This document shows positions 1 to 7,906 of a stretch of DNA of 40,413 nucleotides, in pieces. The stretch is from an uncultured Veillonella sp. (lineage in GTDB: Bacteria; Bacillota; Negativicutes; Veillonellales; Veillonellaceae), in the NCBI GenBank assembly GCA_900556785.1, contig USQK01000005.1, positions 1-40,413 on the forward strand, given 5' to 3'. Both the position numbers and the translations under genes were made by a program. Position 1 is the first letter of the stretch. Each line of letters starts with the position of its first letter. The notes beneath the pieces are model-generated. The model worked only from the letters and a program-made list of their open reading frames with translations. It was not told where the DNA came from and searched no databases.

Positions 1-2
1 GT

Positions 3-230
3 GATTTGAATAGCCGTCGAGGTCGTGTATTAGGCATGGAACAAAGTGAAAGAACAGGTATTTCTGTTGTTAAAGCACAAGTACCATTGGCTGAAATGGC
101 CGACTATGTAACTGCATTGCGCTCTATCACTCAAGGACAAGGCGTATTTAACCGTCAGTTCTATACTTATGAAGAGGTTCCACATAAGCAAGCGGAAGAA
201 ATTATCGCTGCTCGTAAGACTCAAGAATAA
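3..230 (+). CDS. fusA: Elongation factor G, C-terminal end (partial)
   Basis: The gene enters from the left edge and only its last 75 codons are visible. The stretch matches the end of EF-G: a GRVLGME turn, then the domain V sheet and helix around PLAEMADYVTALRS, then the typical closing region TQGQGVFNRQFYTYEEVP. EF-G is the cytoplasmic GTPase that drives ribosomal translocation. The GTPase domain is outside the window, so I cannot tell whether this is the main fusA or a second EF-G-like paralogue. Bacteria of this group may carry more than one copy, and the lack of rpsL, rpsG or tuf next to it slightly favours a paralogue. A rho-independent terminator follows about 130 bp downstream. Confidence 0.85.
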   Translation, partial: DLNSRRGRVLGMEQSERTGISVVKAQVPLAEMADYVTALRSITQGQGVFNRQFYTYEEVPHKQAEEIIAARKTQE

Positions 231-585
231 AGTTAAGAACATGTCCACGTACTGTATCAAATACAGTTAGAATCACTACAACTGAATAGATAATTGCATA
301 TCGTAACAACTTAATAGCATAACAATTGACGTAAGTCATAAATTTGAATAGTATTTTACACGAGCCCTCCATATATGTAGCGTATGGAGGGCTTTTACTA
401 TATATGAAATAGATTAGGATTGGCTTAATCGATAACGGAGAATATAGGGACCTAATCATTGGTATGTATAGATGCAGTGGAAATCATAGAATTGCTAGTC
501 CTTTATGTATATATGTGCTAACATTAAGATAATATAATTGCTTATGTATCGGGTGTTATTTCCATATATCGGGAAAGGATCGTAT
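231..585. other. Intergenic region with a terminator and a short leader
   Basis: This 355-bp gap lies between the EF-G gene and the YhcH-family gene. It holds one clear hairpin terminator at 363-396. The rest is A/T-rich. Just before the next gene there is a purine-rich ribosome binding site (GGGAAAGGA, 571-579). No convincing promoter hexamers, RNA gene or short coding frame were recognised. Confidence 0.5.
363..396 (+). terminator. Rho-independent terminator after the EF-G gene
   Basis: A perfect 11-bp stem (AGCCCTCCATA at 363-373 against 383-393) with a 9-nt loop is followed by a short T run. It ends the transcript of the EF-G gene. Confidence 0.85.
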
Positions 586-1062
586 ATGTTTTTCTCTAGC
601 ATTACTGCAGATTATACAAAAATGGGCTATCCTAAAGCCATCGTACGAGCTTTAGATTTCTTAAAAAATACAGATTTGAAAGCATTGCCAGGTGGCCGTC
701 ATGCCATTGAAGGGGACATGATGTACGCCAATGTAGACGATGTAGAAACAAAATTGTTTGAAATTACAAAACCTGAATCTCATCGCAACTATGTAGATAT
801 TCAATTCATGGTAGATGGGGAAGAAAATATGGGCTTTTTCGTAGATAAAGGCCTCGTAAAGCCTGTGGAGTCTTATCCAGATCGTGATTGCTATTTCTAC
901 CCAAACGAAGCTGTTGATGAAGGACACATCCACTGTCCAGAAGGGTATTATACAGTATTCTTCCCATCTGATATCCATAGACCACTATTAGCTGTTAATG
1001 ATAAGCCTATTAAAATTCGCAAGGTTGTTGTAAAAGTACATGTAGATCTCTTAGGCGACTAA
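586..1062 (+). CDS. YhcH/YjgK/YiaL family protein (EbgC-like cupin)
   Basis: The 158-residue product matches the DUF386 (YhcH/YjgK/YiaL) family in length and motifs. The family is a cupin-like beta barrel whose members include EbgC and sialic-acid operon proteins proposed to act in sugar handling, possibly as anomerases. The HRNYVDIQFMVDG segment and the late HxP turn (DIHRPLL) carry the histidines and acidic residues that usually bind the metal. I start at the ATG at 586, six bases after GGGAAAGGA. The longer frame from 538 has no ribosome binding site. The next gene starts 4 bp downstream, so it is probably cotranscribed with the EamA transporter. The substrate cannot be named from sequence. 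Confidence 0.85.
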   Translation: MFFSSITADYTKMGYPKAIVRALDFLKNTDLKALPGGRHAIEGDMMYANVDDVETKLFEITKPESHRNYVDIQFMVDGEENMGFFVDKGLVKPVESYPDRDCYFYPNEAVDEGHIHCPEGYYTVFFPSDIHRPLLAVNDKPIKIRKVVVKVHVDLLGD

Positions 1063-1066
1063 TCCT

Positions 1067-1960
1067 ATGAAGCGATATGAAATTATAGGTGTCTTACTAA
1101 CCCTATTAGGCGCTGTTTTGTGGGGCGTATCAGGTGCTTCAGTACAGTTCTTAAGTAACTTTAGAGATATGAACTTGGAATGGCTAGTCACCATGCGATT
1201 AATTACAGCGGGATTATTGACTGTTATCTATGCATGGTTTAAATATGGTAATTCTATCTTCCATGTCTTTCGTAGTTTGAAAGATACGTTAGGACTTATC
1301 GTTTTTGGCGTATTTGGTATGGCCTTGTGCCAATATACATACTTTAAATCCATTGCTTTGGCAGGGGCCGGTATTGCGACGGTGCTTCAATACTTGGCGC
1401 CATCAATGATTATTATTTATATGCTTGCCCGTTATGGTAAAAGGCCCTCTAAAGGGGAAATTATTTCCGTTATACTGGCCTTGGTAGGTACGATTTGTTT
1501 GATGGGGAATGATGGCTTTTCTATGGAGCGATTCCCATTGGCAGTGCTCGTGTGGGGCCTCTTATCTGCTGTAGGCGTCGCTGTATATAGTGTTTCTCCT
1601 GTAGATTTGCTATATAAATATGGAACCTTGCCGATCGTAGGATTTGGTATGCTTCTCAGTGGTATTGTGGCTGCTATTTTATTTCATCAGCCAAATTCGT
1701 ATGCTATGTGGGATGTATGGACTGTTATTGGCTGTTTCAATGTTGTCTTTTTGGGAACAATTGTATCCTTTAATGCTTATTTAGAAGGTGTTAAGAGAAT
1801 AGGTGCAGTGCCAGGATCCATCCTGTCATCTATTGAACCGATTTCGGCAGCTTTCTTTGGATGGGCTTTGTTAGACAACCAATTTAGTGCATTAGGGATA
1901 ATTGGCATGGCCATGATCATCGCTACTGTTATTATAATTGCTCTAGAAAAACGTACATAG
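1067..1960 (+). CDS. EamA/DMT-superfamily exporter, copy 1
   Basis: This 297-residue inner-membrane protein has ten hydrophobic segments arranged as two EamA repeats, the hallmark of the drug/metabolite transporter superfamily (RhaT/YdcZ-like). The first helix contains GAVLWGVSGASVQFL. The fourth carries AGAGIATVLQYLAPS. Near the end is GSILSSIEPISAAFFGW, the typical second-repeat motif. It probably exports a small metabolite or amino acid, but the substrate is not predictable. The next gene is a close paralogue, so the pair arose by tandem duplication. It starts 4 bp after the YhcH-family gene, with no separate promoter visible. Confidence 0.85.
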   Translation: MKRYEIIGVLLTLLGAVLWGVSGASVQFLSNFRDMNLEWLVTMRLITAGLLTVIYAWFKYGNSIFHVFRSLKDTLGLIVFGVFGMALCQYTYFKSIALAGAGIATVLQYLAPSMIIIYMLARYGKRPSKGEIISVILALVGTICLMGNDGFSMERFPLAVLVWGLLSAVGVAVYSVSPVDLLYKYGTLPIVGFGMLLSGIVAAILFHQPNSYAMWDVWTVIGCFNVVFLGTIVSFNAYLEGVKRIGAVPGSILSSIEPISAAFFGWALLDNQFSALGIIGMAMIIATVIIIALEKRT

Positions 1961-1963
1961 TTT

Positions 1964-2006
1964 GAGGTCTCTTTGCTGGATATTGCGGTTTAGAGGCCTC
2001 TTTGTT
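1964..2006 (+). terminator. Weak hairpin terminator between the two EamA genes
   Basis: GAGGTCTCT (1964-1972) pairs with AGAGGCCTC (1992-2000) with one G-T pair, followed by TTTGTT. It would only partly separate the two paralogous transporter genes. Confidence 0.55.
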
Positions 2007-2048
2007 ATGATTGTACATAATGTGAAAGTAGTTGTTATAGGAGGTTGT

Positions 2049-2990
2049 ATGGAGGAAAAACAATGGAAAGGTATGGCCCTTGCCATTTTAGGAGCCCTGT
2101 TTTGGGGGCTTTCAGGCACATCTGTACAATTCCTTGAAAATGCAAAGCATATCAATGTGGAGTGGCTACTAGAAGCGCGTTTGCTCATAGCAGGTATATT
2201 GACGATAGGACTTGCTTATATAAGGGATGGTAAGCGTATTTTCTCTATTTTTACAGAACCTAAGGATATAGGGAAATTATTAGTATTTGGTATTTTAGGT
2301 ATTGCTTTATCTCAGTACTCATATTTCAAGGCCATTGCCATTTCAGGCGTCGGTATTGCTACGGTCCTTCAATATGTTGCGCCTACGCTGATCATTATCT
2401 ATTTGTTTTTGAGATACTTTAAAAAGCCATCTGTACCAGAGTTTTTCTGTATTGTATTAGCCTTGGTAGGAACACTCTGTATCGTCATGCAAGAAGGGCT
2501 AGATGTTTCTAACTTTAATGTGCTTGCTTTATTCTGGGGGCTTGTATCGGCAGCTAGTATCTGTGTATATACATTGCAACCTATTGAGCTATTAAAGAAA
2601 TATGGCACCACATCCATTGTGGGCTTTGCCATGTTTATCTGTGGTATTTTATCTTTAGCTATGTTTCAACAAGTAGAATCGGAAGCCCTCTGGGATGGCA
2701 TGACCTGGTTAGGATTATTCGCCATCATCATACTTGGTACAGTCGTATCCTTTAATGCTTATATGGAAGGGGTTAGACTCATTGGTGCTATACAAGGCTC
2801 TATACTTTCATCATTAGAACCAATCTCAGCAGCAATCTTTGGATGGGTATTGCTAGGGAATCATTTTACGCTGGTCGGTATTTTTGGCATGATTTGCATC
2901 ATTGCAACCGTATTCATTATCGCCTGGGATCGACACCGTCAAATTAAACGAGAAGTACTAGAAAAACTGAATAAAGTAGAAATGAAATAA
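2049..2990 (+). CDS. EamA/DMT-superfamily exporter, copy 2
   Basis: The 313-residue membrane protein has two EamA repeats and ten predicted helices. It is clearly paralogous to the gene just upstream: GALFWGLSGTSVQFLE, SGVGIATVLQYVAPTLIIIY and GSILSSLEPISAAIFGW all have near-identical counterparts there. The ATG at 2049 is preceded by ATAGGAGG at 2038-2045. The longer open frame from 1962 crosses the intergenic hairpin and lacks a ribosome binding site. A basic tail of about 25 residues (DRHRQIKREVLEKLNK) extends beyond the last helix and is absent from copy 1. The substrate is unknown. A strong terminator closes the unit. Confidence 0.85.
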   Translation: MEEKQWKGMALAILGALFWGLSGTSVQFLENAKHINVEWLLEARLLIAGILTIGLAYIRDGKRIFSIFTEPKDIGKLLVFGILGIALSQYSYFKAIAISGVGIATVLQYVAPTLIIIYLFLRYFKKPSVPEFFCIVLALVGTLCIVMQEGLDVSNFNVLALFWGLVSAASICVYTLQPIELLKKYGTTSIVGFAMFICGILSLAMFQQVESEALWDGMTWLGLFAIIILGTVVSFNAYMEGVRLIGAIQGSILSSLEPISAAIFGWVLLGNHFTLVGIFGMICIIATVFIIAWDRHRQIKREVLEKLNKVEMK

Positions 2991-2997
2991 ACAAACG

Positions 2998-3031
2998 AAA
3001 ACACATATACCATGAGGTATATGTGTTTTTT
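2998..3031 (+). terminator. Strong terminator after the EamA pair
   Basis: A perfect 14-bp stem (AAAACACATATACC at 2998-3011 against 3016-3029) with a 4-nt loop and a T run. Because the left arm starts with A residues, it can also act on the minus strand, where the Fic remnant ends 12 bp away. Confidence 0.9.
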
Positions 3032-3042
3032 GTAATCAAATA

Positions 3043-3360
3043 TTATATTTTTTCTAATATTTTTTCAAATAATAGTTCTAGTTTCTGTAAGTCGCCATGT
3101 ACGGTTCCGTCCATATAGGTATTATATACAGTATCATCTTCAGAAACACGAATTTGAGCTTTATACCCCTTTGATAATGCTAATACTCGAATAACTTCAC
3201 GTTGTGTGCGACCATTACCTTCCCTAAATGGATGAAAGAAATTTAGGCAATCTAAGATTTTAGCTAAGTTCTTAATTATACTTTCTTTTGTATTGGTTCT
3301 TAGCCAATTTGTAGTTCCTTCCTTCTGTTTGTAACATAATTTTTTAATTCTAGAACTGAT
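3043..3360 (-). pseudogene. Fic-domain toxin remnant (5' half lost)
   Basis: Reading the minus strand, an open frame without a start codon encodes about 105 residues ending at 3043. It contains the complete Fic catalytic motif HPFREGNGRTQR (codons at about 3199-3234), then the usual alpha-helical end of a Fic domain (EVIRVLALSKGYKA and a final helix). Fic proteins AMP-ylate target proteins. The catalytic histidine and anion-binding loop are intact here. The N-terminal half of the fold is missing: the frame opens only at an in-frame TGA (3361-3363), inside the antitoxin gene, and offers no ATG or GTG start. I read it as a toxin gene that lost its 5' part by deletion, joining the antitoxin's end out of frame to the toxin's second half. 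A programmed frameshift fusion is possible but less likely. Confidence 0.75.
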
Positions 3361-3488
3361 TCAGTTGTAGGAGTGAAGTCTTCAATCATAGATGAACCTA
3401 CGGCATACCAAACTGCATCAAAGTCCTCATAATTATCAAATTGTACATCTAAAATGGTGAGTTTTTCTTTATTAACATTTAATGTCAT
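3300..3488 (-). CDS. VbhA-like antitoxin of a Fic module
   Basis: A 62-residue protein starts at the ATG at 3488 behind AAAGGAGG. The middle (VGSSMIEDFTPT, then an ELKNYV helix) resembles the antitoxin-VbhA domain, whose inhibitory helix carries (S/T)xxxE(G/N). Here it reads SxxxE followed by D, so the final residue deviates. In class I Fic systems this helix inserts next to the toxin active site, and its glutamate blocks productive ATP binding. The location directly upstream of a Fic motif supports the call. The last roughly nine residues (NRRKELQIG) come from sequence that encodes Fic in another frame, so the native C-terminus has been replaced. The family call rests on context and a short motif. 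Confidence 0.6.
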   Translation of the reverse strand: MTLNVNKEKLTILDVQFDNYEDFDAVWYAVGSSMIEDFTPTTESVLELKNYVTNRRKELQIG

Positions 3489-3557
3489 AGGCACCTCCTT
3501 TGTTACTATTATTATATCATAGCTAGTCTCTTTATATTGTATACATGACCTATTTGG

Positions 3558-3586
3558 TTGACTATTTACTTATCTATTCATATAGT
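3558..3586 (+). promoter_or_regulatory. Sigma-70-type promoter for the AbgA-like gene
   Basis: TTGACT (3558-3563) and TATAGT (3581-3586) are separated by 17 bp and lie 38 bp before the AbgA-like start codon. This is a good match to the consensus. Confidence 0.7.
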
Positions 3587-3623
3587 TAATATATAAGTAC
3601 TAATTAATTTTTAGGAGGTTCCT

Positions 3624-4919
3624 ATGTCTGTAAAAGATTTCGTACAACAACGCCGCGATGATTTTATTGCTTTACGTCGTGATTTTCATATGTATCCAGA
3701 GCCAGCTTGGCTCGAATATCGTTCTGCCGCTAAAGTAGCTGAAAAGCTAATTGCCTTAGGTTATGATGTGGCACTCGGTGCAGAAGTGCTTGATTTAGAT
3801 TCTCGTATGGGTTTGCCGAGCGAGGATGTTATGAAAGCAGCCATGGCTCGTGCTATGGATGAAGGTGCTGATCCTGAACTAGTAGAGAAGATGGGCTATG
3901 GTAAAACAGCTATTGTGGCAACTATGAAGTTTAGTGATGATGGTCCTGTAGTAGCGTTCCGTGCAGATATGGATTCCAATGATGTAATCGAATCTAAAGC
4001 ATCTAACCATATTCCTGCTAAGAATGGTTTCCGTTCCCGCCATGAGAAGGCTATGCATGCTTGTGGTCATGATACACATATGACAATGGGCCTTGGCCTT
4101 GCTGAATATATTGCTACACATAAGGAAGGCTTGAAGGGTACTATTAAACTTATCTTCCAACCAGCAGAGGAAGGCGTACGTGGTGCTAAAGCGATGGTAG
4201 AGGCTGGCGTAGTAGATGACGTTGACTTGATGTTCGGCATGCATATCGGATTCAATGAACAGTTATCTAATTGCTTTGCTTGTAGTGATCATGGCTTTTT
4301 AGCAACTACAAAACTTGATGCTGTATTCCATGGATATTCTTCCCATGCAGGTGGTTCTCCAGAAAAGGCTCAAAATGCCATGCTTGCAGGCTGTACAGCT
4401 GTTATTAACTTACAAGCCATTGCTCGCCATAGTGGGGGTGCATCTCGCATGAATGTAGGCGTTTTTGAAAGTGGTACAGGTCGCAATGTTACTCCTGATG
4501 TAGCAACACTTAAATTAGAAACTCGTGGTGCTACTACAGAGATCAATGATTATATGATTGAACGTACTAAGACCATTATTAAAGGTGCTGCAGAAATGCA
4601 TGATTGTACCTTTGAAATTACAAAACAAGGTGAAACTCCTGCAGGACGTATTAGCGATGATTTAGCTCGCGAAGTACAATCTATCATTGAACCATTAGGT
4701 ATCTTTAAAGAAGTTCCATTCGATTATAGCGGCGGCGGTAGTGAAGACTGTGCGTATTTCTTAAATCGTGTTATTGATCGTGGTGGTCGAGCAACCTATA
4801 TGGTATTGGGCTCAGCTATTAAAGCACCTCATCACAATCCATTATTCGATATCGATGAAGAAGATATGTTAAACGGCATTGTTGCATTAGGTACAATTGC
4901 TACGCACTATTTAAAATAG
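3624..4919 (+). CDS. abgA: AbgA-like p-aminobenzoyl-glutamate hydrolase (M20D amidohydrolase)
   Basis: The 431-residue product is close in length and motif order to E. coli AbgA (436 residues), the catalytic subunit that splits p-aminobenzoyl-glutamate, a folate breakdown product. Shared features: RRDFHMYPEPAWLEYR near the start, a SRMGLP segment, HACGHDTHM (His145, Cys147, His149, Asp150), FQPAEEGVRGA (Glu182-Glu183), the GASRMNVGV stretch and a late HHNPLFD. These provide the two-metal site of M20 enzymes. It is cytoplasmic with no signal peptide. The start follows TTAGGAGGT and a good promoter lies just upstream. No AbgB or AbgT homologue sits next to it, so another amide (N-acyl amino acid or aminoacyl-aminobenzoate) is also possible as substrate. 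It is followed by a second M20 gene and a carrier. Confidence 0.8.
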   Translation: MSVKDFVQQRRDDFIALRRDFHMYPEPAWLEYRSAAKVAEKLIALGYDVALGAEVLDLDSRMGLPSEDVMKAAMARAMDEGADPELVEKMGYGKTAIVATMKFSDDGPVVAFRADMDSNDVIESKASNHIPAKNGFRSRHEKAMHACGHDTHMTMGLGLAEYIATHKEGLKGTIKLIFQPAEEGVRGAKAMVEAGVVDDVDLMFGMHIGFNEQLSNCFACSDHGFLATTKLDAVFHGYSSHAGGSPEKAQNAMLAGCTAVINLQAIARHSGGASRMNVGVFESGTGRNVTPDVATLKLETRGATTEINDYMIERTKTIIKGAAEMHDCTFEITKQGETPAGRISDDLAREVQSIIEPLGIFKEVPFDYSGGGSEDCAYFLNRVIDRGGRATYMVLGSAIKAPHHNPLFDIDEEDMLNGIVALGTIATHYLK

Positions 4920-4961
4920 GACATATTGATTGAGATATTGCGATGTATATATCCAAACTAT

Positions 4962-5009
4962 AGATGCATAACTATATAGATGCATAACTATATAGATGCA
5001 TAACTATAT
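4962..5009 (+). repeat. Three perfect copies of a 16-bp tandem repeat
   Basis: The unit AGATGCATAACTATAT occurs three times head to tail (4962-4977, 4978-4993, 4994-5009), with degenerate part-copies on both sides (about 4955 and 5010-5024). It sits in the 164-bp gap between the two M20 genes. Probably a slippage-prone spacer repeat. TATGCAT-like half-palindromes inside it could bind a regulator, but nothing shows that. Confidence 0.9.
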
Positions 5010-5083
5010 AGATGGATGCATAGAAATATGTATAGTGGGCTATAAGTTAGATGTAATATGGGGATTAGATTGTGAGGTGTTAT

Positions 5084-6328
5084 ATGATCCAACGAGAGCG
5101 TTTAGCTAAGGACTTTGATGCTATGGCACAGTTGAGTGCACCTGGTGAAGGTATAAATCGTCTAGCTTTCACCGATGCAGACTGGAAGGGGCGCCAATAT
5201 ATTATTGATTGTATGACTGATGCGGGTCTAACTGTAGAGATAGACGATTTTGGAAATGTGCTAGGCTATAAGGTAGGTAAGAATCCTGATTTACCGGTTG
5301 TCATGGTTGGTTCTCATACGGACAGCGTACCTAATGGGGGCAATTATGATGGTGTTGTAGGTGTATTATCTGCTATCGAAGCGGTTCGCAGTATGACTGA
5401 TGATGGTTTTGAACATGACCATACCATTGCAGTAGTAGACTTTATGTGTGAAGAGTCTAGCCGTTTTGGAGCGGCTACATTGGGCAGTAAAGCTATGCGT
5501 GGTGAATTGACATTACAAGATTTACAACGCTTAGTAGATAAACAAGGTATGTCCTTGTATGATGCCTTGAAAGGTCGTAATTTAAATCCCGATGCTATTG
5601 AGCATATGGAATATGAACGACCTGTAAAGTCTTTCACTGAAATACATATCGAACAGGGGAAGGTGCTAGAGCACGAATCAAAACCCATCGGCGTTGTAAC
5701 TGGTATTGCCGCACCGGAGCGGTTCTATGTAACCATCCGTGGCAATGCGGACCATAGTGGGGCCACACCAATGAACTTGCGTCATGATGCGTTATGTGGG
5801 GCTTCAAAAATTATCCTCGGCATTGAGGAGATTGCATCCATGCAAGAAGAGCCTCCAGTAGTGGGTACAGTCGGTGTAGTAGAGGTTGTGCCAGGAGCGA
5901 TGAACGTTATTCCTGGGGCAGTTAAACTGGGCGTAGATATTCGTAGTATTTCTAAGGTGGCCCGAGATTCTGTAGTTACCCTCATTAAAGAATTTATTGA
6001 TGTTATTGCAGAGAAACGAGGCTTATCCTATACGATTGAGCCTATTGCACAAGATCATCCTGTAGTGATGAATCCGGCTATGATTCGCGAAATTGAAGAG
6101 GCTGTTCAGTCTGTAGGCGTAGACTATATGACTATGCCTAGTGGCGCTGGTCATGATGCCATGCATTGGGCTGATGTAGTTCCTACAGGAATGATTTTTA
6201 TCCCATGCCGTGAAGGTATCAGTCATAATCCGGCTGAATTTGCAGATATGGATGACATCGTTACGGGAGCTAAGATATTAGACACGGTGCTAAGAAAGCT
6301 TAGCTTAGAAAGTACTAAACTTAACTAG
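5084..6328 (+). CDS. M20 amidase, N-carbamoyl-L-amino-acid hydrolase / allantoate amidohydrolase type
   Basis: The 414-residue product belongs to the M20 hydantoinase/carbamoylase group (AmaB, HyuC, AllC, beta-ureidopropionase type). GSHTDSVPNGGNYDGVVG holds His78 and Asp80. EESSRFG, HIEQGKVLE, GNADHSGATPM and the closing CREGISHNPAE are the family's signature blocks. These enzymes remove a carbamoyl or amide group from amino-acid derivatives in the cytoplasm, releasing ammonia, carbon dioxide and the amino acid. The ATG at 5084 follows GTGAGGTG at a good distance. The longer GTG frame from 5072 starts inside that site. The exact substrate cannot be separated from sequence alone. It lies between an AbgA-like gene and a DcuC-type carrier, which suggests uptake and hydrolysis of a scavenged compound. 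Confidence 0.8.
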   Translation: MIQRERLAKDFDAMAQLSAPGEGINRLAFTDADWKGRQYIIDCMTDAGLTVEIDDFGNVLGYKVGKNPDLPVVMVGSHTDSVPNGGNYDGVVGVLSAIEAVRSMTDDGFEHDHTIAVVDFMCEESSRFGAATLGSKAMRGELTLQDLQRLVDKQGMSLYDALKGRNLNPDAIEHMEYERPVKSFTEIHIEQGKVLEHESKPIGVVTGIAAPERFYVTIRGNADHSGATPMNLRHDALCGASKIILGIEEIASMQEEPPVVGTVGVVEVVPGAMNVIPGAVKLGVDIRSISKVARDSVVTLIKEFIDVIAEKRGLSYTIEPIAQDHPVVMNPAMIREIEEAVQSVGVDYMTMPSGAGHDAMHWADVVPTGMIFIPCREGISHNPAEFADMDDIVTGAKILDTVLRKLSLESTKLN

Positions 6329-6484
6329 GTTGAGTACTGTGGAATATTTGATGTAGATATAATTTAGTTAGATCTGTGTTAACTAGCTAAGATATCATGT
6401 TTTACGTGGTTAGAAGGGTGTATTCCGTAATAGAATGGCAGAGAATACTTGCTATTGATAGGGAATACATGGATTGGAGAGATT

Positions 6485-7738
6485 ATGGTTATTGCTGGTA
6501 TTGTTATCGTAGTGGCAACGTTTATTGCCATTATTAAGCAGTTTGAAACACGGCTTGTGTTGTTATTATCGGGCTTATTAATGTGTTTTATTGGTGGACA
6601 GCTTAGTGCTGGTACGACAGCCTTTGTAAAAGAACTTACAAATCCAGGTCTTGTACCAACTATTTGTACAGTGCTTGGTTTTAGTTATGTTATGGAGTAT
6701 ACAAAATGTACAGAGCACATGGTATATTTCATCTCTGCAGGCCTTAAAAAGATGACTAAAATCATCATCCCTGGTGCTGTTATTATTACGTTCTTGATCA
6801 ATATTGCGTTGCCTACAGCGGCAGGCTGTGCAGCGGCAGTAGGTGCTCTATTAATTCCTGCACTTATTCGCTCCGGTGTGCATCCAGCGATGGCAGGCTC
6901 TGCTATTTTCTTAGGCACTTGGGGTAGTGCATTGAGCCCTGGTCTTATGTTTAACCCTCAAGTAGCACAACTCGCTGGTGAAGACGTAATGACCGTTATC
7001 GCTAGCTTCTCTATGCAAGCCATTATTGGCATTGTCGTAGCAGCTATTTTGCTCAATATCGTAGCTATTGTTAAAAAGGAAAATACAGGATATGTATTAA
7101 AAGATGCTAACGCGGAAGAAGGCAAAGAATTTAAAGTAAATTATTTATATGCTATCATCCCAATTATTCCGCTTGTATTACTCGTACTCGGTAGTAAACA
7201 AGTAGCAGTGATTCCTGAAATTTCTGTTCCTGTATCTATGCTCATTGGTACAGCTATTGGTATTATTGCCGTACGTCCTAATGTAACGGAAGCAGTTAAG
7301 AAATTCTTCCGCGGTACTGGCGATGGCATGTGTGATGTAGTCGGTCTTATGGCTGCGGCGGCAGCCTTTACTGCGGGTATGCAGTACATTGGGCTTACAA
7401 ATGCACTCATTGATGGTATGAAGAACTCTCAACAAATCGCTCAAATTGGTGCAGCCTTTGGTCCATTCTTATTAGCTGTTATCTCTGGTTCTGGTAATGC
7501 AGCAGCCCTTGCGTTTAACGGTGCTGTAACACCTCATGCGGCAGACTTTGGCTATGGCATTATGCAACTCGGCTCCATGGCCCAATTGGGTGCTGGCATC
7601 GGCCGTAGTATGAGTCCAGTAGCAGGTGCAGGTATCATCATTGCTGGCCTTGCAGGTATTAACCCTATGGAAATGGCGAAACGCAATGCTGTACCATGTA
7701 TTATTGCTACAGTAGTGATTATGCTATTGTTATTATAA
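6485..7738 (+). CDS. DcuC-family anaerobic carboxylate carrier
   Basis: The 417-residue protein is almost entirely hydrophobic, with about 12 membrane segments. It fits the DcuC family of anaerobic C4-dicarboxylate carriers: LPTAAGCAAAVGALLIPALI and the late glycine-rich blocks SGSGNAAALAFNGAVTPHA and GIGRSMSPVAGAG are typical re-entrant loops. In E. coli DcuC exports succinate or exchanges dicarboxylates during anaerobic growth. Here the neighbours suggest transport of an organic acid or an amidated amino acid linked to the two upstream hydrolases, which is inference. I chose the ATG at 6485, preceded by GGAGAG. An upstream in-frame TTG (6449) has no ribosome binding site. It ends at a strong bidirectional terminator. 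Confidence 0.75.
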   Translation: MVIAGIVIVVATFIAIIKQFETRLVLLLSGLLMCFIGGQLSAGTTAFVKELTNPGLVPTICTVLGFSYVMEYTKCTEHMVYFISAGLKKMTKIIIPGAVIITFLINIALPTAAGCAAAVGALLIPALIRSGVHPAMAGSAIFLGTWGSALSPGLMFNPQVAQLAGEDVMTVIASFSMQAIIGIVVAAILLNIVAIVKKENTGYVLKDANAEEGKEFKVNYLYAIIPIIPLVLLVLGSKQVAVIPEISVPVSMLIGTAIGIIAVRPNVTEAVKKFFRGTGDGMCDVVGLMAAAAAFTAGMQYIGLTNALIDGMKNSQQIAQIGAAFGPFLLAVISGSGNAAALAFNGAVTPHAADFGYGIMQLGSMAQLGAGIGRSMSPVAGAGIIIAGLAGINPMEMAKRNAVPCIIATVVIMLLLL

Positions 7739-7824
7739 TTATAATTAGATGAAAGTAGTTGTGCAGTTGTAATGCTATAAAGCACATCTGCTCAACGACC
7801 TTAAATTTAAAGTTCACAAGAAAA

Positions 7825-7864
7825 GAACCCCATCATGATTAATATCATGATGGGGTTCTCTTTA
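7825..7864. terminator. Bidirectional terminator between carrier and MFS gene
   Basis: A perfect 15-bp stem (GAACCCCATCATGAT at 7825-7839 against 7844-7858), with loop TAAT, has T-rich sequence after it on both strands. It serves the two converging genes. Confidence 0.9.
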
Positions 7865-7906
7865 TATTGTAGAGTTATGGGATTCTATTTATATTGTAAA
7901 TTTCTA

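Noticed and set aside
4962..5009. Short CRISPR or iteron array
   Set aside because: The 16-bp units are directly joined with no spacers, and no replication gene or DnaA boxes were seen.
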